A stretch of DNA of 64,000 nt from Chondrilla cf. caribensis (GCA_964020155.1 OZ026549.1:2718633-2782632), one strand, 5' to 3'. Shown: positions 45,601 through 59,324, counted from the stretch's first letter. Notes: generated by a model from the letters alone, not told the origin. Translations and numbers: made by a program.

Positions 45601-47000
45601 AGGATTATTGTAATGTATTAGGATAAAGTATTACAGCGGGATTGTTGGACGGTAGGAGTATTGATCATACAACAACGTCTGGCCATGAAGAAAATCCCCT
45701 AATAACTCCTTGCTACTTTTCTACTTTTCTTAAACTACTCCAAGATTTAGTTGTATTACAGACACAATAATATATACTGCACTGTGAACAAGATATATAT
45801 AAGTCATCCAGTTGGATTCATGATTGTAACCCAACACCAAAGTATCTCATGATCCTGCAACATTAGTGTAGTGACTGATCATGAGCAAGCTATATATACA
45901 TGAGCAAAGTACAGGTTGACACCATATGTCAGTATAATCATATAGTATTGCATAAAGGCAGCATTCTCAATGTAATAATTCATGTGCCAGTGTGTGCAAT
46001 GATAGCTAATAAGGATGGTCATCTGAGTAGACAGATTAGTTGTGATTCTGTGGATTATTGATAATTCCTTGGTTCATTACCCTTTTTCACCAAAACTAGT
46101 ACCGCATAGCCGGAAATATTCGTAGGGAATTTTAGAATTTCCCGCCAAATCGTTATCTGCCAAATTATGGCTGAAAACGCAAAGCCTTATGACACAATCC
46201 TTTCTTCATTCAAGCACTTTATATTCATAGGTGAAAAATATAATTATAACCCACCAGAAGACAATCGCCAAAATAATAAAAGCAAAGTTTAAATGAGTCC
46301 GAAATTGCCAAATATTATTCTCGTCAACATTGCCGGCTATAAGGTACTTCAACTTGTAATAATAATCAAACAATTAGCATTTGGTGATATAAGCCACAGT
46401 TATGCAGAATTACACACGCACTGATGAAATAATAATATAAAATAACTAATCTTACAATATAGGGGAAGAATGTTAACTTTTATAATTCTATGTCAAACTG
46501 CATAATACAGTAGTTTTCTATGGGTATTCTTGTGGTGTATGAACATTAACTGTAATATGTGGTAATAATGTATTATGTCTGCTATGTTACATGTGCTTGT
46601 ACTTAGTTATGTGCTTATGTAATTTTTGTATCTCGCGCTGTATGTCACGTGCTAACATACACCACATACACGCATGCGCACACAACACACACGTGTCGTA
46701 ACACCGTGGTATAGTTTAGGATTATGCAGAGTGAATTGGTATTTATTGAATTTGTCCATTTTGTCTGTCTTATTGTTTAAAGTAGCATCTGCGTCTCTCG
46801 AGAGATCAGCACACACTACATTCTAATGATTTCCTACAAACCATAAATTGTGCATATAATATTGTAATATAATGAATTAATATGTTGCCATTTTTATATT
46901 AACTCCTTTTGTGACTATTATGGCTATCAATTATATCACAGTGCCAATCTTCAGAGAATATACAATACTATAGTGAATACCAGTCTGAGAACTGATTGAG
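42638..47000. other. Intergenic region downstream of unit 4, largely unique in this window
   Basis: AT-rich, no recognisable long coding frame. Contains the MITE-like element at 46098-46348. Unlike other intergenic intervals it has no obvious counterpart next to other units. Confidence 0.5.
46098..46348. mobile_element. MITE-like element (~250 bp)
   Basis: Terminal inverted repeats of about 20 bp (AGTACCGCATAGCCGGAAAT against the complement of the right end, three mismatches). The interior has repeated CGCCAAA-type motifs, and no coding frame. Target-site duplication unclear. Confidence 0.6.
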
Positions 47001-47326
47001 ATGACTGGAAAAGGACTGGTGTTTCTGATGTTGATCATTGGGACCATGTTCCTTCAATCTGAGTGTGAGTCTGTAGATAGCAAGTGCATGATATTGTGTA
47101 TGGAGAACAGTATGGGGTTGTGTACATGGCTTGTACCATGGAATATATACGTGCTTTTTATTCTGTTCTGATAGGTCGGGATGGTAAAAAGGGTCAACGA
47201 AATCTGGTTCCATGTTATCCAGAACGAAATTGCAGAGGAAACCAGTTCGTAACAAGGTTTTGTTGTCAGTCTGGAGGGAAGAGCTACATGGGTGGCAATT
47301 GGGGACCCACTTGCAAAAATTGGTAA
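47001..47326 (+). CDS. Small secreted six-cysteine peptide (two exons)
   Basis: Exon 1 (47001-47064) encodes a 21-residue signal peptide (MTGKGLVFLMLIIG...). A 110-bp intron begins GTGAGT at 47065 and ends TGATAG at 47174. Exon 2 (47175-47326) completes a 71-residue precursor. The junction is phase 1 and itself makes the first cysteine. Mature cysteine order is C-x12-C-x5-C-x9-CC-x15-C, with NLVPCYPERNC, RFCCQSGG and GPTCKNW at the end. Six cysteines with one adjacent pair suggest three disulfides. The order C-C-C-CC-C is that of trefoil-type domains, but the spacing does not fit well, and knottin or defensin-like folds are also possible. I do not recognise the family and assign no activity. 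It is the only non-receptor gene seen intact in the window and lies between units 4 and 5. Confidence 0.65.
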
Positions 47327-47751
47327 TTACCTTCACACATAATGTGAGACAGGTTTTCTGATATTTGTTGAATGGGGTTGATTTCTCTGAGGTGCACTAC
47401 ATATGCACAATGTACTGTTGAGTTGAGGTATTGTGTTACATAGGTATACTTGAAATTACATGTCATAAAATTTATTAATTGATTAGTATTCATCTGGATA
47501 TTATATTATTTTAGATCTTTTTCCTTCTGTTGCTGCAGCCCATAATGTGTTACAACAAATGCCATGTAAGATCTATGGGATTGGCCCTTCAAGAAATAAT
47601 TAAAATTATAATAATTAGATAGCCTAAAACTATATTTGACTTATCAAATAATTTTAAACATCAGTGTGTTTAATCTATACAAGAATAATAATAACATTAT
47701 GTACATGTTTCATGTACAGCAAGATGTGATTGATCCAATATTCTACATATC

Positions 47752-48081
47752 GGTAGGGAAGGTTTATTGCACAGTAAGCCTGTGCAAGGCCTAAGGTTGA
47801 CAAATTATATCACTGGATTTACACAGAACCAGCTGAAAATAGACCGAAGTCTCTATCAGCTGAGGGACCAAATCCGATTTTGATGGCTACCAGTGATTAC
47901 CTCCCAGCCATCCAAATCCTCATAAAGGGAAGCAAAGACAGCTGTTTTGCTCACATTTGAGCTCATCAGTGTGATATACCCCATGCATAAGTTGGATGAC
48001 TGTCCTCATCTTACCATTCCGACACACAAGTGAACACTTAAGGCCTTGCACGGGCTTATTGTACAATAAACCTTCCCTACC
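47752..48081. mobile_element. 330-bp element with 39-bp terminal inverted repeats
   Basis: Left end 47752-47790 and right end 48043-48081 pair over 39 bp with three mismatches (start GGTAGGGAAGG). Only right-end remnants are visible in the unit 2 upstream block near 9455-9472. No coding capacity seen. Confidence 0.65.
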
Positions 48082-48245
48082 AACAGAGGGTCACGCCTTG
48101 ACTGTAAGCCTCCATTATCCTCTCTTATCATGAAGACCACAAGTGTTCACTTGTGTGTCTGAATGATAAGATGAGACAGTCATATCCAACTTATGCATGG
48201 GGTATACAACACTGATGAGCTCAAATCAGAACAAAGCAGCTGTCT
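47937..48245. repeat. Large fold-back: ~105-bp inverted arms
   Basis: Arm 47937-48039 is nearly the reverse complement of 48141-48245 (shared GAGCTCATCAGTGTGATA / CAACACTGATGAGCTC and ACAAGTG / CACTTGT ends). The spacer is about 100 bp and includes the right end of the 330-bp element. The unit 2 block has only the right-hand arm (about 9530-9640). Confidence 0.7.
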
Positions 48246-50386
48246 GTAGTTCCATTTTTATATGCACTGTATTTACATTGACTGAAAAATCACACTATAT
48301 ACAAAATTTATCATTACAATCTGTACACACACAACAAATGAAATATAGGACAGAATCCAAGTACAATAACAAAGGATGCTCAATCTGCAATGTACTTCCT
48401 GGGCATGGATGATTACAACAGGACCTGAATGGAGATTAATGAAACTTGTAAACAAGTAAGGATATCATTAGGATCCAAATGTGATTATAAATCACATAAA
48501 CAGATAGCTACTAAATGAAAATGATTAAAATATTATCACTGCCAATAAGCGCAAATATAATTTTGCACGAATTCATATGACTGTTACAGCACTTTGCAAT
48601 AACTGTGAGTCCCACAATTAGAAATAGGTCAATCAATTGGGGTGAGGTGGTATGGGATATACACAGGTCAAGGGTGTGTACAATTGATGATCAGCATGTG
48701 TTGCAAATTGACAACCTGGCTTGTACCACGATGAACAGTAGTGATTAAATACCATTCTTACCAGTGCATGTCATTATTTTAGAATTGTACTGATTTTCAA
48801 TATATAAACTAATAATAGGATTATTTTGAAACTGAATAGTTTTCAACATGTAACAACCAAGGAAAACATAGTAAGGACATAGTGGTTAGCTATACCACTG
48901 GAAATGGAGAGGAGCTCCTCAGGGGATACCTTCATCTGGATTGGGTTGGGTTTAGTATCACAAGAGAGAAATGTACATGTCTACCTTTGTCTACTGATTA
49001 GTTAGACGACCATAAGCCTAGCAAATTGGTGAGTTTATACTTTGCAATCCGTAATGTACATAGATACACGTACTAGTGGAAATAATCCACTGTTATATTA
49101 CCATTATTGGTGGATTGATGAATCGCATGTGCCACCACATACATCTTGTAAGCACATACCACCAGAATATAATATATGTGGATCAATCATTATTCCCAGT
49201 AATGCACGCCACACATGCAATTCTCACATGCACCAATAATCGTGGAATATTCCCACGAGTGTCTGGAAAAGTGTAAAAAATATGAAAAGGGCATATCCCC
49301 TACCAACCTTGACTGATGAGGCTGCAAAACAGGAATCCTTATCAGGGGAAGCCCATGAAATGGCACACGCAGATAACTACCCACATGTACATAAACATGT
49401 TTGGAGGTCACTTGTGCTACTGTACTGACCTTTTTCGATACCCATGCAGTGAAGATGTTGACATTCACCCATCACTGATTCACTCACGTGTAGATATAGA
49501 TCTATTATATAATACATAAAAAATAAATAGATGTACATGCAATAATGAACACAAACAAACAAAATTTTATCCTTGTGAGAAGCTATAAGTTCTAAGGGTA
49601 CAGTAAATTTTTCATTGTACTGTACAATGACCTTAAAATATGCAAACAAATTTGAATGAGTGCATATGCAGCTGAAAACCATTATTGCTGTCAATAATTG
49701 CATCTGCTTTCTTCCAATTATTATCATCTAGTGGCCATTTAACTAGCTACACCAACAGAAGTACCTTGGTTTCAATATACAAGCTTGTATAGATGACGTT
49801 AGTGGACATTTAGCAACATAATAGCAACAATTGATGATGAGAAAAAAAAACAACTAATGTAGAACTGACAATACTTCTAGTTCCCAATTTCCACATTCCA
49901 TTTCAGAAACTTTGGTAACTGCGGTACATGCCAATATGATACACAATATACCAGAATCTTTAATGTGAAAGCTATACATTTACATATTTCTGGAGTACCT
50001 CATTAACTATACATTGACAAGTTCCAATTCAGACAGCAATAGTAGCATCAGTTTTAAATTAGTGATATTGTATTACTCTTGAAGATATCACAAATACAGC
50101 CCTGATGTGGAGGGTTCAATATAATTATAATATCTAATGTACTATTTAATATCGAACATTGTGTCATCTTTCATTTAGAATTTCCACTGATATGACAGAA
50201 CTGTGCCCAGAAACATTTTTCAAATGTGGTTGATGCTACGTATGGTGAAATCAACCTGGATCAGACACCCAAGCCAAAATAAATAAAATCATGGTATCAA
50301 GATCATAATCAATCTCAAATGAAAACTTAAGGTTTCTATGAAGTACTAGCTGACTTGTAGGTATTCGTGTGGACACAATGGAACCA

Positions 50387-50396
50387 CCTTATATGG
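50387..50396 (+). promoter_or_regulatory. CArG box upstream of unit 5
   Basis: CCTTATATGG, identical to units 2 and 3, 188 bp before the start codon. The ETS-like core is missing here because a short deletion joins TCTATG to AAGTACTAGC. Confidence 0.45.
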
Positions 50397-50584
50397 AATG
50401 ACAAAGACCACAATGAATATAAAAGTGAATGCAGCTATTCATTACTCAGATGAACATCAAAGAACATTCTAGTGCTAGTTAGTAGTATTAGTTCAGTGAT
50501 ATAGTATACACCCCTGGTACTTTGCTGAACAGTGCGAGTAAATATTCAGCTTTTGTATTTAACTGAGGTATACACAGAAGGGAG

Positions 50585-53500
50585 ATGGAGAACATTGGAA
50601 AAGTCTTATTGTTGAGTTTTATTTTACTCTGTATTATTTCTTCCGCTGCATCTTCAGGTGAGTTCAAGTTTCTTGTCAAATATCAAGACTAACAGTTTGA
50701 GGTACTGTTTAGGAAGGACGGCGATATATTTAAGCACATGGGACTACGTGTTGCTATACTGTTGGCATTACGTTATACTATTGTTTAACATTTATAACCG
50801 CCTAATTATAAGGTTTCAAAACAGTAAACCGATTAGCAAACACTACGACTACATTCCCTGACGCTCTACTGAGTTACACAAAATAGCCGGTATATGGTTA
50901 CTGTATTGATCTTTCACGGTTCCTATACGAATGCCGTTTCACGGGGCCGTCGGTGAAATTGAATCTAACCTGACTTGTATTCACACGCTTAATGCACAGA
51001 CCAAACAAATACAATGAGAGTTCGATTCCACGATCATAGTTTTCAATATTCTTATCCGTATATAGGCAACGACACTCATATTCCAGTACGACATAACAGG
51101 CACAGACGGAGTTTATCTTTACGTATGCCCCAGGAGTTGTCCCCTCACTCACCTACGTACTTAATATGCAACTGTACTGGGTCTAGTGCCCGTCGCCTTA
51201 TTATCGAATATTACGACGAAATCGAAAGGCGATTTCGCTCCATCTCGTTTACAGTACAGTATAACTTTCATGCTTCCACTACAGAATAATAACACGTGCT
51301 ACATCATGAGTCATGCATGCGTGACGTCCATGCAAGTTCAAAGTGCAATCGGTACAGAAATCTTACAAGTGCTGTGCTCCAGATTCACGCTCAATATTAG
51401 GCCGTACGGGCGTAATAAATAATTATTACATTGTAGTCTTAATAAGAGCATGAGAATATGCAAAGCCTAGCTGTATCAAAGGTTCAGCATGAATATCTTG
51501 AAGGAATTCTCAAGCTCTTCGATAAAGGTTGATAAAATGCTAAGTTATATTACTTGATCAAACTGCATGAGTGGCCATGTGAAGACATTGTGAGGACGGA
51601 AAAATCAGTACATTATTGGCCTGCATTATAGTTGGTAGTACTGTTTGGACTATAATGGACTTACCATGTCCAGTTGGTTGCCAAACTTTTAAATCCTTCC
51701 TATTGAATCCTTTCCGAGACATAGGTTCATGATAGCAGACACCAGCCTGTTCTTTGGAAAACACATTGTGATGTCCGTACTTGATTTTACATTAGGCACA
51801 TAAAACCAGGCTAGCTGTCCATAAACTCATGTGCCGTGCACTATATGTCCCTCCTGTTCTCTGTCCTTTGTGTCTTATAGCGGTAGTCTAGATAGCTTGA
51901 GTAATCAGGTGTGATAGTTCAAATACAATGTCAAATTTCAGAAATATTTCTATGCATGCATATCCAAGTAGAACTGTGCTGCACCTATGCTCCTCCTGTA
52001 CACATGTTTGGACGTACAATACAATGTTTTCTTTGAAAATACATGTTTGTTTATTAATGATAATCACTATTTCATAATACTCCATATAAATAATTCCAAA
52101 TGTAAAGTACTAAATATAACACCAGCACACATGGGATTACAAATGCAACATTTGATGTGTTTTCCAGCAGTCAAGGCAACCATCTTGCTGCTGTTGTGGA
52201 GCTATGTCTCGTTCATGACTGATCGCCATTTTAATTTACAATATTAATCCCCTTTGTATTCTAGTTGCTGGGACCAGCAGTTGGTAGATTTGCATTGTGT
52301 ATGATAAACATTGACCCTAATATATGCTATAAATCATTGCCATCATTATAATAACCTATACTAAGTGAAATCTACAAGGATTGATGAATAAAATAATAAT
52401 CGATAATTCCACCAGCTTCAAACCATTCCAATCATCTAGAATACCTTATAACCTATCAATGGATGCAAGGCTAATTACATTTTGGCGGTTACGACATGGG
52501 CATGGGCAAAAATTTTATATTTTATACTGCTTGGGTGTTTCAGCATCTGTTGATGTCATAAAAATTGAATATATCATATAATAATATCTATAGGAGCTAA
52601 ATGTTTTGTTTTGTACCTTGTACAATAATCAAGATTATGTATTATAAAATTGCTGTAGAAGTGGGGTATATATTGCTATGGATGCTATCACAGTATAATA
52701 ATGATAAACAGTGGATATTGCGTATTTTGATGGTGTGCAAGATGTGGAAGCATTATCATGTATAAATATTATACAGGACACAACCAAAATTTAATGCAAA
52801 GATGCAAAAATCCTTACTGCAATCAGATATACAGACACTGTACAGGTAGTAATATGTACATTTGAAGTTTCTCAGTGATAGGGCATGGAGTGTTACCATT
52901 TTATTGCCAAGTCAAAATAATAATTATTCATATGTGGTCACTGTAGTAAAACTGAATCTGCTGAAGATGGGATTATAATATAATATATGCAGTAACCCAT
53001 GCAAATACCAGGATTTAATGTTTTATTTACTGCATGTATTGTACATTTCTTCCTAGTCTCTCCTGAGGTAACTGTGGTGGTTGATGGCTACACAGTTGAC
53101 TCCACTCAGTCCTCACCAGCTTCACTTCCACTAGGAACAGCTCTTGTGTTGGTGTGTAGAGTCAGTGGAATACCACAGACACAGATCAAATATAAATGGA
53201 CATGTCCAGATGGTCCATGTGAACGTCCAGGATATGTTGGGAGAAAGGTTGTTAACGGCAATATTCTAGCAGTCAACATAACTTCTGACAGTGATGGAGG
53301 AACATATACCTGTGAAGTATCAAGAGATGAGGCAGATGGGGGATATAGTCAAAATTATACCCTCATTGTTTCAGGTCAATACACACAACTGTTGTGTGCA
53401 TGCAGATACATGCACACATCAAAAAACATTACAAGTATATGAAATGAATAATCTTATTATCGTTATAGGAGGATATGTCGTTCACAGTTATGGGAGGTTG

Positions 53501-54948
53501 GTCCACCATGAACATGTAATCACTAGAGGAGATCAGGTTCTACCACCTTTTGGTGTAACAGGACCTGGAAGAATGGACTGCATAATAAATGCACAAGTAC
53601 CTGCTCGTTTTGGATTTGATGGCACAAGCCCACCCAACAATTTAGTAAATCAAAGTGTTGAGGATGGTGATCAAATGGATATTTTACTCTTCAATCAATC
53701 TTACTTGTCAATGGACAACTTCAATAATGTAGAAGGTTTCTGTCGGGGAATGAATCGTAATCCTTTTTTTTACCTCTATTTATCACAAGGTATATACCTA
53801 CCATATGTATATGCACATATTGAACGATCGCTTGCATATTAATTACATCAAGTGATGATAATGCTTTACTATTGTTTTATCACCCCCTGACAGGTACATT
53901 ATCCAATGTCACTATCATGAGAGTTGTACCAAGCACCACTGATGTGAGAATAGTCCTCAATGATACTCCCTCAGATATTGGTAGAACCATTGTAGGATAT
54001 GAACGCCATGACCTTGAAGTAATACTGCAGGGCAAGTATAAAAACATTATTGGAGATACACAGCATACATTCTCATCACTAGTCCCAGGTGCTAGGTACA
54101 CAGTAGTAGTGCAGGGACTGAGTGGAGCTGCAGGTGATAGGAGTCGGCATGTCACAAGAAGAGATATCCAAACTACAGAAACAAGTGAGGACAATATATG
54201 TTATGAACTTCTTACCCTAGTGTTAAGGTCTGATAATAATCTGTGGACTATATAATATAAGATACTCCATACCATTTTACACTTAACTTAATACACATAT
54301 TTTATCATCTACTAGCAGGTGCCCTAGGGTTCAATTTGGATCGAATTGCAAACTTGCAATGTTATGTATTAGTGTTTGGAATATACGGGCACTGTGTAGC
54401 ATTTTTTTTTCTTTCCAACATTAATGGGTTGAGCATTTGTGTTTGTCTTCTCTTTCGAATGTGCTGCACACACCATAACAATGTATATATATATACAATA
54501 ATATTCAAAATGCATGTATAAACAGGTTGACATAATACTTACTGCCAGTTGCACTTACACTATAATCACATACACATGTGGGGATGTACATATATTATAA
54601 TACTATTTGTGCACATTATGCACATACACCTGACCATATGTACATACAGTATGCATATAATAAGTCATCATTAAGGGTGGAGGCAAGGGCCATATGCATT
54701 TGCCTTTTCTACCGAGAAATTCCTGATCCCCCATTCAGGGGGTATTATTCATCTCCACCATGTCAATAGTAATATAAATTTGAAATCATGTTCCCACCTT
54801 CACCTTTCAGATATCTGCACACAGAATGATAATATATACAGATATACCATGAAATTATAATTGAAATGCTACATGCAATTCTCCAGAACATGTCAGATTA
54901 CTGTACATTTTCATAAGGATCAGATTTAGTGGTATGGATAAGGACCCA

Positions 54949-55007
<59 letters not shown>

Positions 55008-57128
55008 CACAATATAATATAAATCACAATAATCTGTATATCCACATGTAAATCCGCCACATCTGCATGCAAGTTACTTGTTTAGAGTGAGCCTTAACTC
55101 CATCAATATAATACACATATAATATTATATTATTTTATCACTTCAGAACCATCTGCTCCAAGGAATTCTTGCATAATTGGAGAGAGTAGAGATGGAATTG
55201 TACTAATAAACTGGATACCTCCACTGGAACCCAACGGAGATGTCTACTATTGCATTGAATATGATGATGGAAATAGAACTGTTCTAGTAAACACTTCAAG
55301 CGGGTCTACCTACTTCAATTTAACAGGACTACAGAGAGGAGTGACCTACAACATCACAGTGGTGGCCGTAAACTCAGCTGGAATGAGTGATCCTGGACCA
55401 GTTCTAAATTACACATATAATCCACACAGTAAGTATCTATCAATCTGTGATATCTTGAATTGTGAATGATCATATGCATGCATTGGTACTAATTTACCAA
55501 TAGCATTATAGAACATTATCAAACAACGTATCATGCATCTTAGTACTTACACAATGGACGGTAGTAGCGAAATGCCCTTGATTTTAGCAATTTTTCTCAC
55601 AATGTGCAGGTTTGGCTTGTCACACAGTACAATTTGGTATCAACGCATTTGCTTATGTGTGTATGCATGTGTAAACAATAAGTCTTCAGTAACTATAACT
55701 TTGATCCTAATTTTATTCACACAGCACCCCCTTCTCAGCCTACTACCCCTGCTACCCCAGGTGAGTCTGTCCAGACCCCTAACTTGCCTTAAGTACAGTA
55801 TAATGCATATATGTTATGGTTATACTCTAGGTCCATGTGCAATAAAGAGCTTCTTCCTCATAAATAAGTTATTCTACCTCCCCCTGCACTTGGGCGGCAT
55901 CTCTTACAAGTTTTAGAACCTTCCCTTAAGATATCATATTTGGAAAATCTGTTGTACTTGAATTCCACCCAAATTTCTTATTCTCGGTGATTTGAAATTA
56001 GCATGTTGCTGCTGCTGTGATAGGTAATCAGCATTCGCATATAAAACATGGACATTTTTGCTGACTTTAGGAACTTTGGCAAGTTTTTCTTATTACTATA
56101 AAATGTACATGCTATACTTACTGTTGAAAGTACATGTATTAGTATTGATATTGCACACTTGCGGACATAAAGGTGTGCAGTATTAGAAGCAAATACACAA
56201 TTTTGATATACCTCTAGAATTCTTATCAATATTGTTATACTGTTTATTATAAAACTCTGATTATATTATAATTAAGGCTATTTTTCTTCAATTCGCAAAT
56301 GAAACAGCTGGTACCATTGTAGCCATTGCAGTCCTACTGGTAGTAGTGTCTGCTATAGCAGTTATAATAGTGATAATGATCGTCTCCATAATCATGCGCA
56401 ACAGAAGAAAAGGAGGACCAGAAGGTAATGGAGATGCCGACAAAACAGACCATTACTACAGTGTAGCCAGTGCAAATGTAGTACCACAACCTCCTAGAAT
56501 CCAAGGAGAAAACAAGAATGACATGATTGTGTATGACCAAGTTGAGAGTGGGGGCCTGAATGGTGCTGAAACTTATGAAGATCCTGATGCTGGGGTCAAA
56601 GTTCACAACAAAGTTACAAATGCCAAGACATCTGAAAATGACAAACAAAATACAAATATCCCAGGAAAGTATTCTAAACTCCAGCAAAACATACCCCAAG
56701 AACAACCTCAGTGGGAGAGTGTTCCATCTGAGGGTCATTATGATGTAGCCGATAGCAGACCATACCAAGACAACTATGACATGATTGGCTCAGGAATGTA
56801 CGTTAATTCAGCTGCAGCAAAAGAAGAAAGTAAAGATGTACCCATAACTCAACCGAACACTAAACCATCAAAAAGCAAGCATCCTGAGGATATTAATGAT
56901 GAAATGCCCAAGAATGGGAACGATCCTTCTGAGCTTTACACCCAACCAAATAAAGCGAGGAAACGTAATGAAGAATTGTACGTTAATCATGATCAAGTTG
57001 ATCCAGATGAATTGTACACACAACCTGACAAGAAAAAGAAGATAAAAAAACCACCACCATATGCATCTAGACGCAAAAGTGATGATCCAGAGGCACTCTA
57101 TACTGCAGTTGATAAAGTCAAGAAATGA
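50585..57128 (+). CDS. Receptor unit 5: Ig1-Ig2-FN3-FN3-TM with long tyrosine tail (class B, intact)
   Basis: 713 codons, no lesion seen. Exons 50585-50657 (signal peptide, one codon longer than in sisters), 53057-53374 (Ig1), 53469-53789 (Ig2), 53894-54184 (FN3-1), 55147-55428 (FN3-2; contains no ATG), 55725-55760 (stalk, TPPSQPTTPATP), 56308-57128 (helix and tail). All phase 1. The Ig1-Ig2 intron is only 94 bp, against about 400-570 elsewhere. Ig2 is the most divergent: the second Cys lies in VEGFC instead of EYSC, and this form is shared with unit 6. FN3-1 uses donor A/GTGAGG. The acceptor of the last exon moved 12 bases downstream of unit 2's because the upstream AG became CG. The tail has IVYDQV (ITIM type), MYVNS and LYVNH (both YxN), two LYTQP, PPPYAS and LYTAV. 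Ligand unknown; inferred phosphotyrosine-signalling receptor. Confidence 0.9.
50658..53056 (+). other. Intron 1 of unit 5
   Basis: A 2.4-kb phase 1 intron with the class B conserved block (50890-51420: CRE-like TGACGTC at 51322-51328, minus-strand donor-like site 51147-51156) and the helicase-like relic at 51558-51764. Between about 51850 and 52680 the sequence differs from units 2 and 3. No exon seen. Confidence 0.55.
51558..51764 (-). pseudogene. Helicase-like relic (unit 5 copy)
   Basis: Minus-strand frame with KVWQPTGHGKSII (intact PTGxGKS motif I) and LPTIMQANNVLIF. Same place and strand as in units 2 and 3. Confidence 0.45.
54953..55004. repeat. (AC)n microsatellite
   Basis: Pure AC run in the FN3-FN3 intron of unit 5. 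Confidence 0.95.
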
Positions 57129-57989
57129 AAAAAACTAACATACATTCAATTGTGTTCCATGCTATTACTTCATTCATGTGTGTAATCCTATCATACAATC
57201 ATGTAAGAAATGTTAGTCATTACTATTCGTTATTATTCTATTATTCTTGAAAGTAACAGTTCAGCTCTATCATCAACCATTTACATTTACTTCACATTAC
57301 ATTTACTATTTTATTTATATATATATATATATATGATATTGTTGTTTGTACTCACACACATGGCTTTATAATATAATAATTAATTCTAAAAATGCGTTTC
57401 TTACATTTCAATCTTTAACACAAGAATCACTCCAAATTGCAGTGGAATGTTCACATACACATTTGAATTCAATGTACGGAATAATAGACTAGTTCATGCT
57501 CATCCCTATTATATCCTCCCTCGGCATACCATGTGACAGTCATATGAGATATTGAGAGTGAACTCCAATGTGTTATTGTGGGCCGAGAATGTCTACAACA
57601 ATCATAATATTATTAGATTAATAGTATGCATGCAAACCTTATTCTAGTGATACTGGCCAGTGATCAGTTGAACAATATCAAAATTAAATAAAAATTATTG
57701 CAGGTTAAAATTGTGTTCAGTATATAATATGCAAATATTGAGCCTGAGCCTACGTAAGAATGAAATACAATGAGCAAATGCTAGCTTTCAAACAATCATC
57801 TCAAACATCCAGAGGATGGCAACCCATGCTATCACAAAATGGCCAGGCAATCCCAAATGCTGTTCCTTGGCTGCCATCTTCCATCCCAACACTCTTAACG
57901 TCACTCACTTGGAATAACAATATGCCAAATCCAAGGTGGCAATTATTGCTACCCTCAATAATTCCTTTGGACGGTCCCTGTGAAAGAAA

Positions 57990-58820
57990 CAGCCCCTGCT
58001 CTGAATTCATCCCTGACCAAAGGGCACATCAGAATTCCAAGCTTGTCTCACAAAGCTGGACACTGCCAGACAATCAGTGGCAAAACTCTCCAAATTCACC
58101 AAAGAGACCTCTGCCATCTTACGTTCACTAGAGGAGAACTTGACCACAATTTAAATTACTGACTGTTCAAAATGAGCTGAAAGATAACATTGAAGTAGAT
58201 CTAGAGAAAAAAGGAATGCTGTGAAATAGAATCAAATACAGCCTCCCCTCAGGGCAAATATCCTTCCTTCTAAGAGCAGGCTGTGACTGCCTACCTTCTG
58301 CAATGAATTTAAGATGGACAGTCATCACTAACGGCAAGTGCAAGGTTTGCATTGTAACCAATCCCACTGTCAAACACTTCTTGGCCGACTGTCTGGTATC
58401 TTTGCAGCAAGGTAGGTCTGACTGAAGGCATGACTCTGCCTTTCTCTCCATCTGTCTGGGCCTCAAACAAGTGACATAAGATTGCTATCTACGCTGGCCT
58501 CTTCAAATCCACCGACAACCACTCCACTGTGGCTCACCTCCACCTCCTCCAGACCTAATATAGTGACTACCTAGGATCACTCAGTCATCATTCTTGAGCT
58601 AACTATTCTGTTAAACACTCCTCTCTTGGTAATGAATGCCACACACCGGAAGTCTCACAAGTATGATGAAGTTATAAAATTGACATCCTGGCCAATCACC
58701 AGAAGCTCACAGTATCTTATCATATATACCCTCGAACTGGTAACCAAGGTCACTATCCAAGTCAATGTTGTCGCCATCCCCAGAGAATCCAAATCTTCCC
58801 AATTGTGTAATATTGGATAA
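57990..58820 (+). pseudogene. Degenerate 3' end of a non-LTR retrotransposon ORF2 (second long copy)
   Basis: Collinear with 23230-24012. The translation in broken frames shows GKCKVC...KHFLADC (Cys/His knuckle better kept than in the first copy), SLQQGR and HDSA, then KSHKYDEVI. Confidence 0.6.
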
Positions 58821-59054
58821 TTGTGTGATTGAGTAATACAGTGACTATCTGTACACACACAACAAATGAAATATAGGACAGTATCCAAGTACAAGAACAA
58901 CAATCTGCTGAGCGCAACATACTTCCTGGCCATGGATGATTACAATCTAAATGGAGATTGGTGAAATTTGTTAGCAAGTAAGATTATTATTAGGATCCAA
59001 ACATGATAACAAATTGAATTTTAAAAATTAAATAATAATAGCTACACATTGAAA

Positions 59055-59324
59055 ACACTCGAATTACTTGGTGTCTTCCTTAGATTCAGAATAACCTTCG
59101 CTGAGGTTATTACGTTCAGTGGAGCTTCAGCGCACGAATTCTAGCCCTATTTCTAATTATCGGCGTTCGAAATCGGCCATCTTGTTTTCGCGCAATATAA
59201 ATTATAATATAAATTCATTGTTACGGTTACGCGTAGGAACACATATTATATATATTATATCGGACGAGCGTAACATACCGGAAGTTGAAATGAAAACAAT
59301 ATAGGGGCTGCCGCAGGCAGCCCC
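59055..59324. mobile_element. 270-bp interspersed element with terminal hairpin
   Basis: The matching place in unit 4's upstream block (about 35365-35370) is uninterrupted, so this is an insertion. It begins ACACTCGAATTACTTGG and ends in a perfect 11-bp stem with 3-base loop (59302-59326, TAGGGGCTGCC arm). It is related over its length to parts of the 759-bp insert at 18203-18961. Confidence 0.75.

Larger units (their letters stand above)
47327..50584. other. Intergenic region between the six-cysteine peptide gene and unit 5
   Basis: From about 47990 it is the class B upstream block shared with units 2 and 3, with a fold-back structure at its left edge (47752-48245). No coding gene recognised. 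Confidence 0.55.

Noticed and set aside
46968..47336. 122-codon minus-strand frame over the small peptide gene
   Set aside because: It overlaps the two-exon + strand gene, which has a signal peptide, consensus splice sites and a regular cysteine pattern; the minus frame has no recognisable domain.
51014..51289. Possible extra exon in intron 1 of unit 5 (frame with YYDEIERR)
   Set aside because: A similar reading in units 2 and 3 is interrupted or shifted, and no paired phase 1 splice sites flank it. The block is better explained as conserved non-coding or antisense DNA.
57760..58131. 123-codon + strand frame
   Set aside because: Pro/Ser/Asn-rich with no domain, next to a retroelement relic, and not kept as an open frame in the related sequence near 23200.
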